64,000 bases of DNA. Origin: Gnetum montanum (taxonomy: Eukaryota; Streptophyta; Gnetopsida; Gnetales; Gnetaceae). Numbering within the stretch: position 1 is the first letter of the stretch; every line of letters starts with the position of its first letter. Below, one piece after another: positions 1-12,260 of the stretch. The stretch lies in assembly GCA_015680685.1 (NCBI GenBank), contig MNCI01010443.1, positions 1,093,483 through 1,157,482 on the forward strand, read 5' to 3'. The position numbers were made by a program, and so were the translations under genes. The notes under the pieces are model-generated. The model did not search any database, was not told the origin of the DNA, and was given only the letters and a program-made list of their open reading frames with translations.

Positions 1-870
1 ATGGCTAATGGAAAATCTTACATTGTATTTTTCATAGACTATTTAACAAAATGGGCTAAAGCAACTACTAGTAAAGACTACACATCATCTATAGCTGCAC
101 GATTTGTGCAACAACAAATCGTAAATAGGTTTGGTGTGCCACGTACACTTATTTCGGATAATAGAACACACTTCGCAGGTGCAACTTTTAAAAAGTTAAT
201 GCAACACTTAGGGGTTGAACATAAATTGACTACACCTTATCACCCCTAAGCTAACGGACAAGCTAAGGTCACCAACAGGGAGATCACTAAAATGTTGATT
301 AGGATAATTAGCAAGTATAGGTGAGAATGGAGCACTAAACTAAATGTTCTTTGGGCATACCACTCCACCTGGAAACTCCCTATAGGCTACTTTCCCTATG
401 AGTTAGTGTACGGAAAGATTCCAACGCTTCCAATTCAAATCGATCTCTATACACTATCAATATCCTGTGAGCTCCACCTCAACCTTAATTTAGCACAAAA
501 ACAAAGGTTGGCAACTTTAAACATGCTAGATGAAAATCGATTAGCTGCCCTATCATCAAATGAGTTGCACAAGGCATATAACAAGAAACATCATAACTTG
601 AAGATTCAAAAGGTTAAGTATTAACCTAGAGATAAGGTTCTCTACTGGAACCCCACACATGTGCCACAACACACAAAAATTCAAACACTGTGGAAAAGAC
701 CTTACATTATTCATGCAACCTTTCCTTCAAGGGCCATCACCATATACAAACCTGAGAGCCCTAATAAGAGATTGTTAGTCAATGTTCAATAGACCAAACC
801 CTTCCATGAATTTAGAATGGCCAGTGCACATAATACCTCTGAGAGAGGACAACCCTGCTCACTATTCTAG
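1..870 (+). pseudogene. Ty3/gypsy integrase, C-terminal two thirds (element A, Athila/Tat type)
   Basis: One frame running in from the window edge encodes the end of a retrotransposon integrase. Visible are the catalytic-core segments FGVPRTLISDN (second Asp) and the PYHP...NGQAKVTNREI block containing the position of the catalytic Glu. That block is typical of the Athila/Tat branch. Further on are the WAYHSTWKLPIGYFPYELVYGK block and a C-terminal region with RDKVLYWN. The residue expected to be the catalytic Glu reads Lys in NGQAKVTN, so the copy is inactive. In-frame stops lie at 247-249, 322-324, 622-624 and 790-792, and the frame closes at 868-870. Integrase inserts the cDNA into the genome. 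This copy is dead, but it shows that an autonomous relative of the pol-less elements E1 and E2 existed. Confidence 0.85.
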
Positions 871-2642
871 ATCTCCTCCTTCCAACTCAGTCATGGGAGA
901 GATGGCCACCTCTACTAGCCATTTAAGGCTCTCAGTTCCCTTTTAATTTTTTTGTTTTACACATTTTTATTTTACAAATTTCTTTAATTTTTATTATTTT
1001 TGTTTTGCACCATCATTTATACTTTCTCATTTCTTTGTGTGACTATTTGTTTTTTTTTTGTTGTTTTTGTTTTGTTAGATTCATCACCTAATAAGTGCTC
1101 ATGATGGTGGTATGAAATGTATTCTATTGATTGCTAATGTTTGGTTTTTACCTTTCAGTTATAATGTTGATACTAAGGTATGGTTCTTTTGATATAATAG
1201 GAAATGAGTCCACGTCATCCATGCATCCATGAATTTCTATGGTCTCTATTAGCTTGGAACTGTACGGTCCCCTTCTTTAATAATAAAACTATTAACAAAT
1301 CGGTGACTAGGCATTTCTCAAACTAAGGAAGGACTCAAGGACTCAAAAGAGTGTGACTTCAAAGGGATTTGATGCATTTGTGCTGGCTATTCTCTTGGGT
1401 GCTTGGATGTTTTCTTCTTGAGTTTTCTTACCATTCCGAGGTTGCTCCATTATTGGGAAGTTGAGCCAATAAAAATAAGTCTTTGCATGGTGTGGTTCTC
1501 ACACAAAAAAAAAGTGAGAATTCAAAGCACATCCCTTAGACAAAATAATCATCTGAGCTACAAGCACTAGTTATGGAACTAAATAGACATGTTCTCTCTA
1601 ACTAAGGCCCTTTCTCGCTTCCTACTTCTCCCTTTCTCATTTTCCTTGGAATGGTGGTGACTCTTTGGTAGAAGCATTCTTGTTACTTTAAGTGGATAGA
1701 TTGGTCAAGTGTATTAATGTGAAGTCACTGGATGTGGATTTTTTGAGGCTGGATTTGGAATGAGATCTACTCAATCACATTAACCATAAGTACACAAGGG
1801 GATGTACACCACCTTGTTCTTGGGACTCCATTCCATTCTCTTCTCCCCATCATTCTTTCTCCATTTTCCACTTCACTGCTAGTTGTATCAGTAGTCTATA
1901 TTTTGGTTGATGCATTATTTTCTTTTTGGTGAATTCTTGTGGTTAAGTCTTTAACTCTTACTTCAAAATGACATTTCCAAAGCCTATGGACTCTTTGAAT
2001 GTGTGTTTGTCAGGGCATAGAGGGCATGAGCCTACTTTGGGGAGGACCCACTGGCATTCCTATTTGATGCATCAATTAACTTCTTTCCCTTAAACATTTC
2101 TGCAATCAACATTTTTTTTGTTTCATTCCCATCTCTGAAATCCATTTTATTAGTGTTGCCATTGTTTCTTTTTCTCCATTTTTCTTATTCCTTATTTTTT
2201 TTCATTATATCACTACTAGAGGATCTCTCTTAGTCATGGGGGCCCTAGTCCAATTTTTTCAATTTTTCCTAANGGCAATCATACAGCAATGGACTGGACC
2301 TGGAGGAAACACTTAGGATGGACTAGTGCTGGAATAGTTGTGCAAGGAACAAGATTGATGACGTGGCTATGGATGGACAATGGAAGGTGCAATCTTGGCA
2401 TCATTAGAAACATGTCTTCTCCTTTTCTCTCTCTCTTTCTCTTCTCTCTCAGCTGCCAAATAAGGCTGGATGTCAATAGTGTATAGTGTTCACTTTTGTA
2501 GTCATGAACACTAATGTTGCCATGTATTGTAATGTTGATCTGTTCACATGTCATCCCATTCACCATTCATTGTCATTCAAGTCAATAATCTCATACCTTC
2601 CCAATATTTTGTAAGGAACTTGAGGAGGATTTTTCATTCAGT
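871..2642 (+). other. 3' untranslated part of element A, no gene seen
   Basis: No supported reading frame lies between the integrase end and the polypurine tract. The segment is AT-rich with T-runs at about 940-1080. A short piece near 2030 (TTTGGGGAGGACCCACT) also occurs in reverse orientation near 8105 in E1 and 25795 in E2, which ties the three elements to one family. A single N lies at 2273. Confidence 0.6.
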
Positions 2643-2652
2643 CATGGGGGTA
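2643..2652 (+). other. polypurine tract of element A
   Basis: CATGGGGGTA directly precedes the LTR start TGATGA. The same G-run next to TGATGAG occurs, reversed, beside the E1 and E2 LTRs. It is the plus-strand primer site, so the LTR at 2653 is a 3' LTR attached to its own internal DNA. Confidence 0.75.
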
Positions 2653-3458
2653 TGATGAACCGCAATATCATGTACGCGATATCACATCCACCACACGATA
2701 TCGCGTATGCAATATTGTGTCCTGCCTCATCTTCTATAAATAAGAGGCAATGCCCTTGGTTCTCATACATTAGATTTAGACCCTTAGCCAGACTCTTGTA
2801 GTTTTGTCATTCCAGAGTTAGAATTATTTCTATGTGTCCACAATAGGAGTCATAGATGAATGGATCTTTATTCGAGCAATTTGTACCTGAGCACAATTTT
2901 TTGTACAGCAATAAAGATGAACTTTATGATAAACCTTGCAACATACAGATTAAGATAATTAGTAATTAATTATTGTTTAATGCTTTCCTTGTTAATTAAT
3001 ATCTCTCTCAACCTTCAACCTCCTTAGTTAAATACAGTTAGTGCGACTACTTCGAGCATGCGTGTAGCGCTTGGTAACCTAGTAATGATTAGCGTTTGGT
3101 AATCCCAGTAGTGTTGCACTAGTTCTGGATGTGTACGACAAGTGGGAATGAATACTAATGTTAGGAAAATTTAGAAAGTAGTTAATAAATAGTTAATGTA
3201 AGTTAGCCACTTAATTCTTTCTCCCTCTCCTTTATTAGTAGAAGACATAAAAAATACAAAAGCTACAAAAATCATATACCTCAAGCTTACTTAACCATAC
3301 AACCATGACAATACAAGTAAGTTTGGGAAGACAATGATTGATTAACCCTAAGTGTTCCATTAAGGTGCATAAGCACTTGGTCCTTAGAGTTCAACCAGAT
3401 CATTCATGAAACGCTCATATTTGTATGGTTGAGTGTAGGGGTACCTCGCCACTCATCA
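2653..3458 (+). mobile_element. 3' LTR of element A (family 1, forward)
   Basis: It begins TGATGA and ends CGCCACTCATCA. These are the same termini, reversed, as the LTRs of E1 and E2, including the GAGTGTAGGGGTACC block near the end. A TATAAATA box lies at 2735-2742, and a partly decayed 22-bp palindrome at 2696-2717 ends 17 bases upstream of it. Length is about 806 bp. The preceding polypurine tract and integrase make it the 3' LTR of a forward element whose 5' end is outside the window. Confidence 0.8.
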
Positions 3459-4037
3459 ATCAACTATCGAGAACCTGGCAAGGAGGATGAATGACTACCA
3501 GGAGCTGAAAAATGTAGTAAAGGCATTCGACATCTAACGCAAATAGTTCACTGCCTAATTTGTCAATGTAAAAAAGATGTTCTTGATAATGCCCTGTCTA
3601 TGGGATGTCCCCATTCTAGCCCACATTGGTGATGCCATGTGAACTGTAAATGATCGCTAAAGTAAGGATGAGAAGTTGAAGGCATTGCTTGATGCCTTTT
3701 GCCTTCCACTAGAGGTTGCAGTCATAGTCGCCTCAGCCATTGCACATGCCTGAAGTCAATGAAGATCCTTTAGAGCCTTAAGAACCTCCATCACCTGGGA
3801 CTATTTGCTCTTCACCACCATCTTCACATTGTCAAATGATTTGCTGTCCAAATTTTTATAGTCATGTCATGGTGTTCAATTTATGAACACCACAATTTTT
3901 TGTAATTTGTTGATTCGTACACTCAAGCACTCATTTTTGTCAAGTCAATTTGTTTTGTAAAAGTCAGTCAATGTTCCCATACCTTTCTAGTTTTGTAAAG
4001 GAACTCAAGGATGAGTTTTCATTCAATCTTGGGGTTA
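3459..4037 (+). mobile_element. internal 3' end of a second family-1 element
   Basis: This 579-bp segment ends in CTTGGGGTTA just before the next LTR. Its last 100 bases (AAGGAACTCAAGGATGAG) match the pre-LTR region of E1. Short open runs such as KDEKLKALLDAF may be remains of an accessory ORF but are not identifiable. It is the internal tail of the element whose 3' LTR follows; the 5' part is lost. Confidence 0.55.
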
Positions 4038-4938
4038 TGATAAGCATCGAAGTGTCACATCGATACGCCCCTATTAACGAGTGTTTCCCCGTTGACAAGG
4101 CCACATCAAATTAGCATTTTCTATGTTGATAGGGCCCTATCAACACAGTATTGTAGCAAAAACTATAAATACAAGTTCCCAGTTATGTTTATGGGCATCA
4201 AATTCATAGTAGTAGCTAAACTCTTGTAGTTTTTACATTCAAAAGTTAGAATATTTTCCCAAGTTCCCATAGCATGAGTCATTGAGTGTATGGATCTTTA
4301 TTCGAGCATTGTTGTACTTGAACCACACCAGTGTGTACAACGATAAGGATGAGCTTCTTAATAAACCTTGTAGCATTCTAGATAGTTTAAATGTTTTATT
4401 TATGAATTCATTATTTTTATTAAATATTCAATTAATTAAGCTAAATTAGACTTTAATAAATTAAGCTAAATAGATTAGTACATAAGTATGACCGCTTCAA
4501 GCATAGACACGTATTCACTTGGTAATTTCAGCAACGTTATTGCTTGGTGTGCCCAGTAGTGTAGTGCTTGGTAACCTAGCAGTGGATATGTGGGTTCAAG
4601 ATGTGTATGGAAAGTGGGACCAAATGCTTATGTTAGGACTATTTGAAGATTAGCTAAATAGTTAAATTAAATTAGTTCTCAATTTACTTCATCTCTATCT
4701 TTAAGCATTGAAACTATAAAACATAAAATGATAAAAATCATATACCTTGATTACAATTAACCATACCATGTGCATCACAAGTGTAATTGGGAAGAAAATG
4801 AATGACCTTAGGACAAGGTTCACTACCTAGAAGACTAGTGCACCAAAAACTATAGAGTCCATGGAATTTGACCAGATCGTGCATGAACACTTCATGATTC
4901 ATATGGTTGGGTGTAGAGGTACCTTCAACTGCTCATCA
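4038..4938 (+). mobile_element. LTR of a diverged family-1 subgroup (forward)
   Basis: It begins TGATAAG and ends TGCTCATCA, with the family block GGTTGGGTGTAGAGGTACC near the end. A TATAAATA box is at 4164-4171. A perfect 22-bp palindrome (half-site TGTTGATAGGG) is at 4124-4145, in the position where the other LTRs carry a different palindrome. About 901 bp. No matching partner LTR was seen in the window. Confidence 0.7.
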
Positions 4939-5500
4939 CTTGTAATGACTTAAAATGACAATGCCAACAACATCCCAAGTGGTAGCAAAAACTTAATCAT
5001 TGGTAGAACCATCCCATTAATCCAAGGATGATGTAGGGCCAATTATAGTATCATTAATAAAGGAATTAGATCTATATAGGCACATGAGGTTGAGATTTAG
5101 CTAAGAAAGCAAGACTATGGATGAATATAGCTAGCCAATGAACTTTTTAGAGCTTGTGGTCACCACTACAAGGGAACCAAGTTAATAGCCATGGACTCAA
5201 AAATAAAAGAAGGCTCTCTGAGAATTGTTTTCAAATCTTTGACAATGTGACTTCATTGTACATGGATCTAGATGAGAAAACTTGAACTACAGTGGTTGTC
5301 CTTTCCCCATGAAGTATAAGAGAAAGTTGTTAAGGTTGTTGTTGGCTACCTCAACTTGGCATTGAACATTCCAAGAGTGTCATTCACAATCTTTGGCCCA
5401 AAATAAGATGTGGCAATGTTCTCAAATCTAGGATAAAGAATAAAAACAAGTAACACCACTAGCCCAGCCTAGGCAAATGATTGCTAAACAACATGAGTAG
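4939..5500. other. gene-free flank into which E1 inserted
   Basis: AT-rich sequence without a supported ORF. The phrase TTGACAATGTGAC at about 5238 resembles TTGACGATGTGAC at about 12315 on the far side of E1, so the flanks may be parts of one older repeat. No family was recognised. Confidence 0.4.
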
Positions 5501-5505
5501 CAACT

Positions 5506-6500
5506 TGATGAGTGGCGAGGTACCCCTACACTCAACCATACGAAACGAGCGTCGCACGCACGATCCGGTCGAACTCCGCAGATGGACTAGTTGTGCCACC
5601 TAGATAGTTAGCCTTAGGTTGCAGTTTGTTGTCTTCCCACCTAGACTAGTTTTGCATCTGTTACGTATGGTTTAGTCTAGATGAGGTGTATGATGTGTCC
5701 TAATTCTACTCTACTCCTGAAGGCAATGGAAAATAATACTAACTAAACTAAGCTAGGAGGAAAAGGGTAAGAAAATCTAATCTAGCCTAACTGTGACAAG
5801 CAACTAATTCCTTGATCAATTGTACACATCTTGGACTTCGTGCACAACTACCACTAGGACTACCAAGCGTAGCTCCGAGGTACACCACTGGGATTACCAA
5901 GCGCAGATCCCAAATACGCCACTAGGTTACCAAGCGTAGGTCCTGGATATGCCACTGGGCTACTAAGTAGTCACACTTAAATGCTCATAAACAAGTCGTA
6001 CTCATTCCACTTCTAGGAGTTTAAGGGTGAGAGACTAATCGCGATGAGTAACTGATTCCTTGACTAGCCGTACACACCCATGGGTGCTCGTAGCCAAGTT
6101 GTACTCACACCGCACTACGAAAGCAATAAATAACATAAAATAAATAACAAATAAATAAACTAAGTGAATGCTGCAATGATGAAGTAATCTCGATCTTTAT
6201 TGCCGGTCATGTGCGTGTCCAAGTACGGCACACTCGAATAAAGACACCGTACAATTACATTCACCACACTGCAGGTAGACACGGGAAAAAATCTAACTCT
6301 GGAGGGATTAAACTGCCAAAGCTTCGCTACTCTAAAACTGGGATGACAAATGAGGGAGAGCAGCTTCTTATTTATAGAAATTGCAGTTGACTGCGATATC
6401 GCGTACGCGATATCGTGACCCATGAGATATCGTGACCCATGATATAACGTGGGTGCCTTAATGCGACCGCCAGCAATATGAGCAATTTCATGTCTCATCA
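5506..6500 (-). repeat. 3' LTR of E1 (995 bp)
   Basis: Reverse-strand LTR starting TGATGAGACATG at 6500 and ending CGCCACTCATCA at 5506. The TATA box (TATAAATA on the reverse strand) is at 6369-6376. A perfect 22-bp palindrome with half-site CGATATCGCGT is at 6394-6415. The downstream part contains four 33-34-bp tandem units. Confidence 0.9.
5851..5985 (-). repeat. 33-34-bp tandem repeats inside the E1 LTR
   Basis: Four imperfect units start at 5851, 5885, 5919 and 5952. Each begins CCACT(A/G)GG and contains TACCAAGCG. The same array recurs in the other E1 LTR at about 11610-11740, and shorter versions occur in the E2 LTRs. It lies downstream of the TATA box in element orientation, so it would be transcribed. 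Confidence 0.75.
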
Positions 6501-6514
6501 TACCCCCACGATTG
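6501..6514 (-). other. polypurine tract of E1
   Basis: Reverse strand CAATCGTGGGGGTA directly abuts the LTR start TGATGAG. This is the expected plus-strand priming site. Confidence 0.8.
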
Positions 6515-6694
6515 AATGAAAACTCATCCTTGAGTTAAAGTGAAAACAAGCTACATTGATTACACAGTGGATAGGTATGGGATTATTAGATAGAAAAATG
6601 GGATTATTGACTAACTAGAACGGATTCATGCCGCAGTGTGGAGAGAAAACAAAACAAAGACACAACACACAGAATATTTACAAAAATTTGGAAC

Positions 6695-7312
6695 TCATGT
6701 AGTTCTTGGTGGTAGTGACTCCTCCATAGGTGTCTTTCCCTTTTCCTTTGCTCCAGGTCTTAGGGTTTGATAGCGTTGAAGTATGGCCTGGAGTTTCTCC
6801 TCTTGTAAGGCTTTGAGTGCCTTGGCGTGCATGTAAGTTTGCACTTGTGCCATAGAGGCAGCCCAGTCAGCCTTCTCTTTTTCTTCCACCACCCTTTTAT
6901 TCTCTATCGACAGTTTATTAAGTTGCTCGGTTCTGAAAGTGTTCAGCTAGTTCTAAGTAACCTTTCGCCCTATATTCGGAAAGTTTAATACTTCCAAAAA
7001 TGGCTTGAACAGAGAAATCAATAGTCACACCACAAATGTTAACTATGGTACCTTCTTCTTTATTGTGCCAAAATTGGTACATTTCCCCCAAGTACCAGGC
7101 ACCTCTTTCAGAGAGGGTATCTCTTGCTTTTGCCTACCCGGACTGTACGATAGGAGGATCTTCTTGATGAACACTGAATGATTGTTCCTCCTATTCTGCA
7201 TGTTGTCCAATAGGATCTTGTCTTCGACCTCTCTGAGATTGTTTTGCTCCACCTTGAATAGGACCCTCCTGTTGTGCACATTTCGGGACCATTCTGCAAT
7301 CACACGGGCCAA
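6695..7312 (-). pseudogene. Remnant of accessory coiled-coil ORF of E1, two internal deletions
   Basis: The N-terminal part (7312-7043) contains LDNMQNRRNNHSVFIKKILL and is collinear with the longer ORF of E2 at 24921. The C-terminal part (6892-6695) ends in AKEKGKTPMEESLPPRTT, matching the E2 C-terminus. Compared with E2, about 837 bp between two TCCTC words is missing, which would be 279 codons in frame. About 1.2 kb before it is also missing. What remains is the two ends of the protein with little of the coiled coil. No pol function is present. The role of the intact ORF is unknown. Confidence 0.6.
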
Positions 7313-9178
7313 GCGTTAGTAAGGTTATTTTGGAGATCAAGTTATACCTTACTACTTGCCTTAAATAAAGATCATATGTTATAACGTGTGATTGTGCCCA
7401 AAAATTATAATGATGAGTCCTATGACTTAGGTGGATTTCATTGTTAATTTCTGGTATAGCTAAGGGGATGAAATTGTTTTTGACACATTCTATTCTTAAT
7501 TTTAGAATTAATTACCCTTAAATATGTCCTTCGGGTGATGATGAATTTCAAAAAATTTATGCATGATTTCGCATGTGCCCCCTCCCCCACGACTAAGCTA
7601 AACACTCTGGGTTCAAGTAGGTTCAAACGGAACGAAAATCAGAGTACCAGCAAGTGAGTTATGAATATGAAAGCAAGGGACACGCAATCGCAAGTCGTAG
7701 AGAGGAATTTTGAAAAACTCCCCCTGCATGAGCAGTTGAAAATGATGTTGATTAGCACAGGGGGGTTGCGTATATATATTTTTGTTGAAGTTAGGGCACT
7801 TAGAGAATGTACCGAATTTTTAATATTTCTTTTGAAATTAAACAATGTAAACTAAGGACATTTGGACGATTATTAAAGGGTTCCAGGGTAATTCAACTAG
7901 TTCTGAAGGCACAAAAATTATGATGGTGTGGAATTTATCAATAAGGACCTTGGATGGTAGAGAAAAAGGCTATGTGATGATTCATAGGAACGTTGAATCA
8001 AAGGGATAGTAATAAGGGAAAGAATATCATGAAAAATTAAGTTGAGAGTAAGAAATTGTGTGTTTGGACTAGAGAATTAGTGAAGATTACAAAAAATTAC
8101 ACAAGTGGGTCCTCCCCAAAGCAGGTTTCAACCTATTATGCCCTTGTGTAATCACACTTAAAGTGTCCATGGGCACTAGAAGGGTTAAATGTAATCTGCA
8201 CTAACTCCACAAAACACACACATATAAATATCACCAGAATGATATGAAAATTTTATGTTACATGGGTCATGAACTACAATTACACGAACAGTGAGATGAG
8301 ACAAAGTATAGAAAAGGATCGTAGAGATTGGGAGATGAGGTGACTGACCCAGGGCACAATGAATCCAACGTGTAAAGCATGATTAAGGTGTCATTAACCC
8401 ATCATTCCAAGATTAGGACCAAGTCCATCCTTCTAATCAATGGCATCGCATTGTTTCATCCAATGGTGAACAACTATGAGAGTACCATAACAACAAGGCA
8501 TACGATCACTTGGTGTTTAGTACAAGGGAGGAGTGATTTTTTTTATGGCACTTCTTTTTCTTTTCTTCTTCTTTTCTCTCTTTTTTTTTCTTTTTCACTT
8601 TACTGAATCCAGAGAAGCCGCCAACCTTCAGGCATGGGTGCTTGTCTTTCCAGTGGAACTCCCTAGAACAGCGTTTGATTTTTGAGTGCCCTTTTGATTA
8701 CTCTTACTCCCATTTTTCATTAGATCTACAAGGATCTTAGTAGAACCATATTGCATGATAACTCCCACATATGTCACCAAAGAGAATCCACAAGTCCCCT
8801 TGATGTCACACCCTAATCATTCCCTCTTGGTCCATCCTTCTTCATTCTGGGTACAATGAACACAAAATTAATTTTAAGTTTAGAAATTTTAGGAATATCA
8901 CTGTACCCATGAACAGAACCTCTTTATTTATAGAGTGGATGAGTGGGTGTAGTGGGCTCACTGTTTCAAATAATTGATCACTCATGACTTAATAACATAA
9001 AACACACCTCAACCAACGATCCACATGAGTGTTTTATTCGTAGATGAGATTACTTACAAAAATAGAAAAAGACAAACACACAAACACACAAAAAAGATAA
9101 AAAGATAAAACAAAAAGTTGAAAAATGAAAAAATGACAAACAAAAAGTTGTAAAATTAAAGAAAATGAAAAATATTTA
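7313..9178 (-). other. E1 internal spacer between gag and accessory ORF
   Basis: No supported gene. Blocks are shared with E2 at 24922-26855, for example GTGGGTCCTCCCCAAAGCAGG at 8105 and 25795 and the CCCTCCCCCACGACTAAG block at 7577 and 25190. A T-rich run lies at 8540-8600. It is conserved spacer DNA of the non-autonomous family. Confidence 0.6.
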
Positions 9179-9191
9179 CTAATCCTGCTTG

Positions 9192-11099
9192 TCATTGAAA
9201 TGGGGTGTGTCCCCCATAACTAAACGGTTGAGTATGGAAAGGATTAATAAATGGGAAATGAGGATCCTTGCATAGTGGAAATATTGAAGTTGGTCCATAC
9301 TTATCACCTTGGATTTCACACACTTTATAATAAACACAGTGGGGCACTTCATGCAATGTAGTTCCCAGATAACGAGTTGACCCACTATGATGTTTAGGAT
9401 CGTTAGATGGTATGCAAGGATTGGGCTGATGCCTCCCATGGTTGTGTTCATTGGGCCGTATGGTTGTTGGAGTGTAAGTTGGTGGCCCTGATGAAGTTAC
9501 ATGAGGCATTGGGTTCAAAGGTAAGGGTGCACCACATTGTTGGACTTATGCTGAGTTGGAAGATGCAGTGGCCTCAGAGTTATGTTGTCCCTTCCTACGG
9601 CCGTGTTTAAAGAAAGGACGCCTTTGATGTTGAGGAGGCTCTTCACTGCTGTTAGTAGAAGTAGCACAAGTGTTGTTCGTGGGTTGCGATGGTACAAACA
9701 CCTTAGGAACAGTTGGTGGCATTGTGGAAGGAGGGAAAGGATGAGAATGTTGAAAGTTAGGAGGAATGTAAGGTGCACAAGGTGGTGGTTGTGTTGGAGG
9801 TATGGGTTGATAGTATTGTGGAGAATGGTGTTGTGGTGAGATAAAGTGTGGCGGCTCAGTTGAAGAAACAAGGTGTTGAACATGATAAGCAATTGGATTC
9901 GGAAAATATGAAGGGTGCCTCCAGTCTAAGGATGGATTCCCCCACGATTGGGATTGTTTCCACTATGATCTAACATAGTATCTCTGTACAAACTCTGGAT
10001 GTAACATGTTTCCCCAATGCTCATGTAGATGTAACAAGACTGGACATTGGCCTTTGGGGTGATCGTATAGGCATATGTTGCATTCATATGTAGGATTGGT
10101 AGTTGAGCACTTAGTCCCTTCATTCCTTCTTTCCGAATGTCTACTATTTCATCCTGCCTCTTGGGTTGTCAAAACTCTATCTCCAATGTTGTTGATAAAT
10201 TCTCCACACTTTTGATTCATCCATCCCAACATCTTATTGATCTTTGCCTCGGCTTCTAATAACGATTTTTGTATTGGAAAAGATGATGTTTCCACCTTGA
10301 GATTTGTTGATATCTCCTTTGTATGATCAGGGACCTTTGTTAAGTTGTGATTTTGGTCTCGTTGATGTTTTTCAACACTCTCCCATGTAGCTAATTCTCC
10401 TTCTTCTTTTGCTACCCTTTGAATAAGCTCTTGGATTTGATGGGTTCGTAGGTTGTATAGTTGACCTCGAGCATATGTTCCTAAGGTCTCTCTGGTTTCA
10501 TTACGTAGCCCATCAATGATATGGTACATTAGCCTTTCCTCGGAAAACCCATGGCCTGGACAATTGTTTAACAGTGAATAATATCTTTCTAAGGCCATGT
10601 CTAAGGGTTCATGTTTTGCTTGTTTCCATCCTTGGATTTGTTTCCTCAAGGTTGACACTCTTGCGTAGGTTTGATATTTTTCATTAAAGATTTCTACCAT
10701 TATTGACCAACGTCATATCGAATTTGATTTTAATGATCTATACCATACTTTAGCTTGGTCAACGAGTGTCATAGGAAAGAGCTTCAATTTTTGCCAACTA
10801 TTATCAATGTTATTCCATGTGCAGGCATCGTAGAAGGCTAGTAAATGTTGATGCAAATCTAAGTCATAGCCTCCTGAAAATGTAGGAAAGTTATTTAAAT
10901 CGAGCCTGGGTAGACGGCTCTCTTTACGATGCCTACATGAGATTCGAACAGCCTCTTGTATTTGCGTGAAGCTTGTAGTGGCCAGTGGAGGTTCATCATC
11001 ATCGGGTAAGTTAGGCTTTCGTGTATTATGATGACGTTGTTTTTGTTCATTAACCTTCATCGTCATATAGTTCGTTGGTTCTCCAATGAATTTCCTCAC
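9192..11099 (-). pseudogene. gag polyprotein of E1, decayed (Athila/Tat type)
   Basis: The reverse-strand frame starts at 11099. It includes LPRLDLNNFPTFSGGYD and WYRSLKSNSI, then an in-frame TGA that looks like a decayed CGA, then MVEIFNEKYQTY and LNNCPGHGFSEERLMYHIIDGLR. This is the retrotransposon gag capsid fold region. After a stop at 10149 and frame changes comes a CX2CX3HX4C knuckle (CNICLYDHPKGQC in E2), spread over frames near 10030-10100. A Pro/His/Thr-rich tail reaches about 9192. Gag builds the virus-like particle in the cytoplasm. Retaining gag without pol is typical of elements that package their own RNA but borrow enzymes. This copy cannot make full-length Gag. Confidence 0.8.
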
Positions 11100-11250
11100 T
11101 AAGTGTGGCGTTATTATTATCTTGTAGGAGAGGCATTTTTGTGTGTGAATTTATGCGTGACTTTTTATAATTTCTTCTTTTTAAGAGATATATTGTTAAG
11201 TTCTTTACAGCGACCTTGTATGATATAACTAATCTAGATAACTAGCACCA

Positions 11251-11268
11251 TCCTCAGCAACGGCGCCA
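11251..11268 (-). other. tRNA-Asp-type primer binding site of E1
   Basis: Reverse strand TGGCGCCGTTGCTGAGGA lies one base from the 5' LTR end. The 3' end of plant tRNA-Asp would call for TGGCGCCGTTGCCGGGGA, so 16 of 18 bases match. This primer is typical of Athila-type elements. Confidence 0.85.
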
Positions 11269-11269
11269 A

Positions 11270-12260
11270 TGATGAGTGGCGAGGTACCCCTACACTCAAC
11301 CATACGAAACGAGCGTCGCACGCACGATCCGATCGAACTCCGCAGATGGACTAGTTATGGCACCTAGATAGTTAGCCTTAGGTCACAGTTCGTTGTCTTC
11401 CCACCTAGACTAGTTTTGCATAAGTCACGTATGGTTTAGTTTAGATGAGATGTATGATGTGTCCTAATTCTACGCTACTTCTGAAGGCAATGGAAAATAA
11501 TACTAACTAAACTAAGTTAGGAGGAAAAGGGTAAGAAAATCTAATCTAGCCTAAGTATGATGAGCAACCAATTCCTTGATCAACCGTACACATCTTGGAC
11601 TTCGTGCACGACTGCCACTGGGACTACCAAGCATAGGCCTAGGTACGCCACTGGGATTACCAAGCGCAGACCCCAAATACGCCACTGGGTTACCAAGCGT
11701 AGATCCCCCTAGCTACACCACTAGGCTACCAAGCAGTCACACTTAAATGCTCGTAACCAAGTCGTACTCGTTCTGCTTCTAGGAGTTTAAGGGTGAGAGA
11801 CTAATCGCGATGAGTAACCGATTCCTTAACTAGCCGTACACACCCGTAGATGCTCGTAGTCAAGTCGTACTCACACCGCGCTATGAAAGCAATAAATAAC
11901 ATTAAATAAATAACAAATAAATAAACTAAGTGAATGCTGCAATGATGAAGTAATCTCGATCTTTATTGCCGGTCATGTGCGTGTCCAAGTACAACACACT
12001 CGAATAAAGACACCGTACAATTACATTCACCACACTGCGGGTAGACACGGGAAAAAATCTAACTCTGGAGGGATTAAACTGCCAAAGCTTCGCTACTCTA
12101 AAACTGGGATGACAAATGAGGGAGGGCGGCCTCTTATTTATAGAAATTGCGGCATGAGATATCGCGTATGCGATATCGCGACCCATGATATAACGTGGGT
12201 GCGTTAACGTGGGTGCGTTAACGCGACCGCCAGCAATATGAGCAATTTCATGTCTCATCA
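11270..12260 (-). repeat. 5' LTR of E1 (991 bp)
   Basis: Same ends and order of blocks as the LTR at 5506-6500. The TATA box is at 12135-12142 and the 22-bp near-palindrome at 12157-12178. It differs by small indels in the start region, where the phrase AACGTGGGTGCGTT is duplicated near 12190-12225. Confidence 0.9.

Noticed and set aside
2279-2566. 95-codon reverse ORF and its forward partner near 2289
   Set aside because: Lies in the 3' untranslated region of element A, no motif, no matching ORF in the related elements.
6160-6501. 113-codon ORF repeated in both E1 LTRs (also 11926-12261)
   Set aside because: It spans the U3 palindrome and TATA box of the LTR; conservation reflects LTR pairing, not protein selection.
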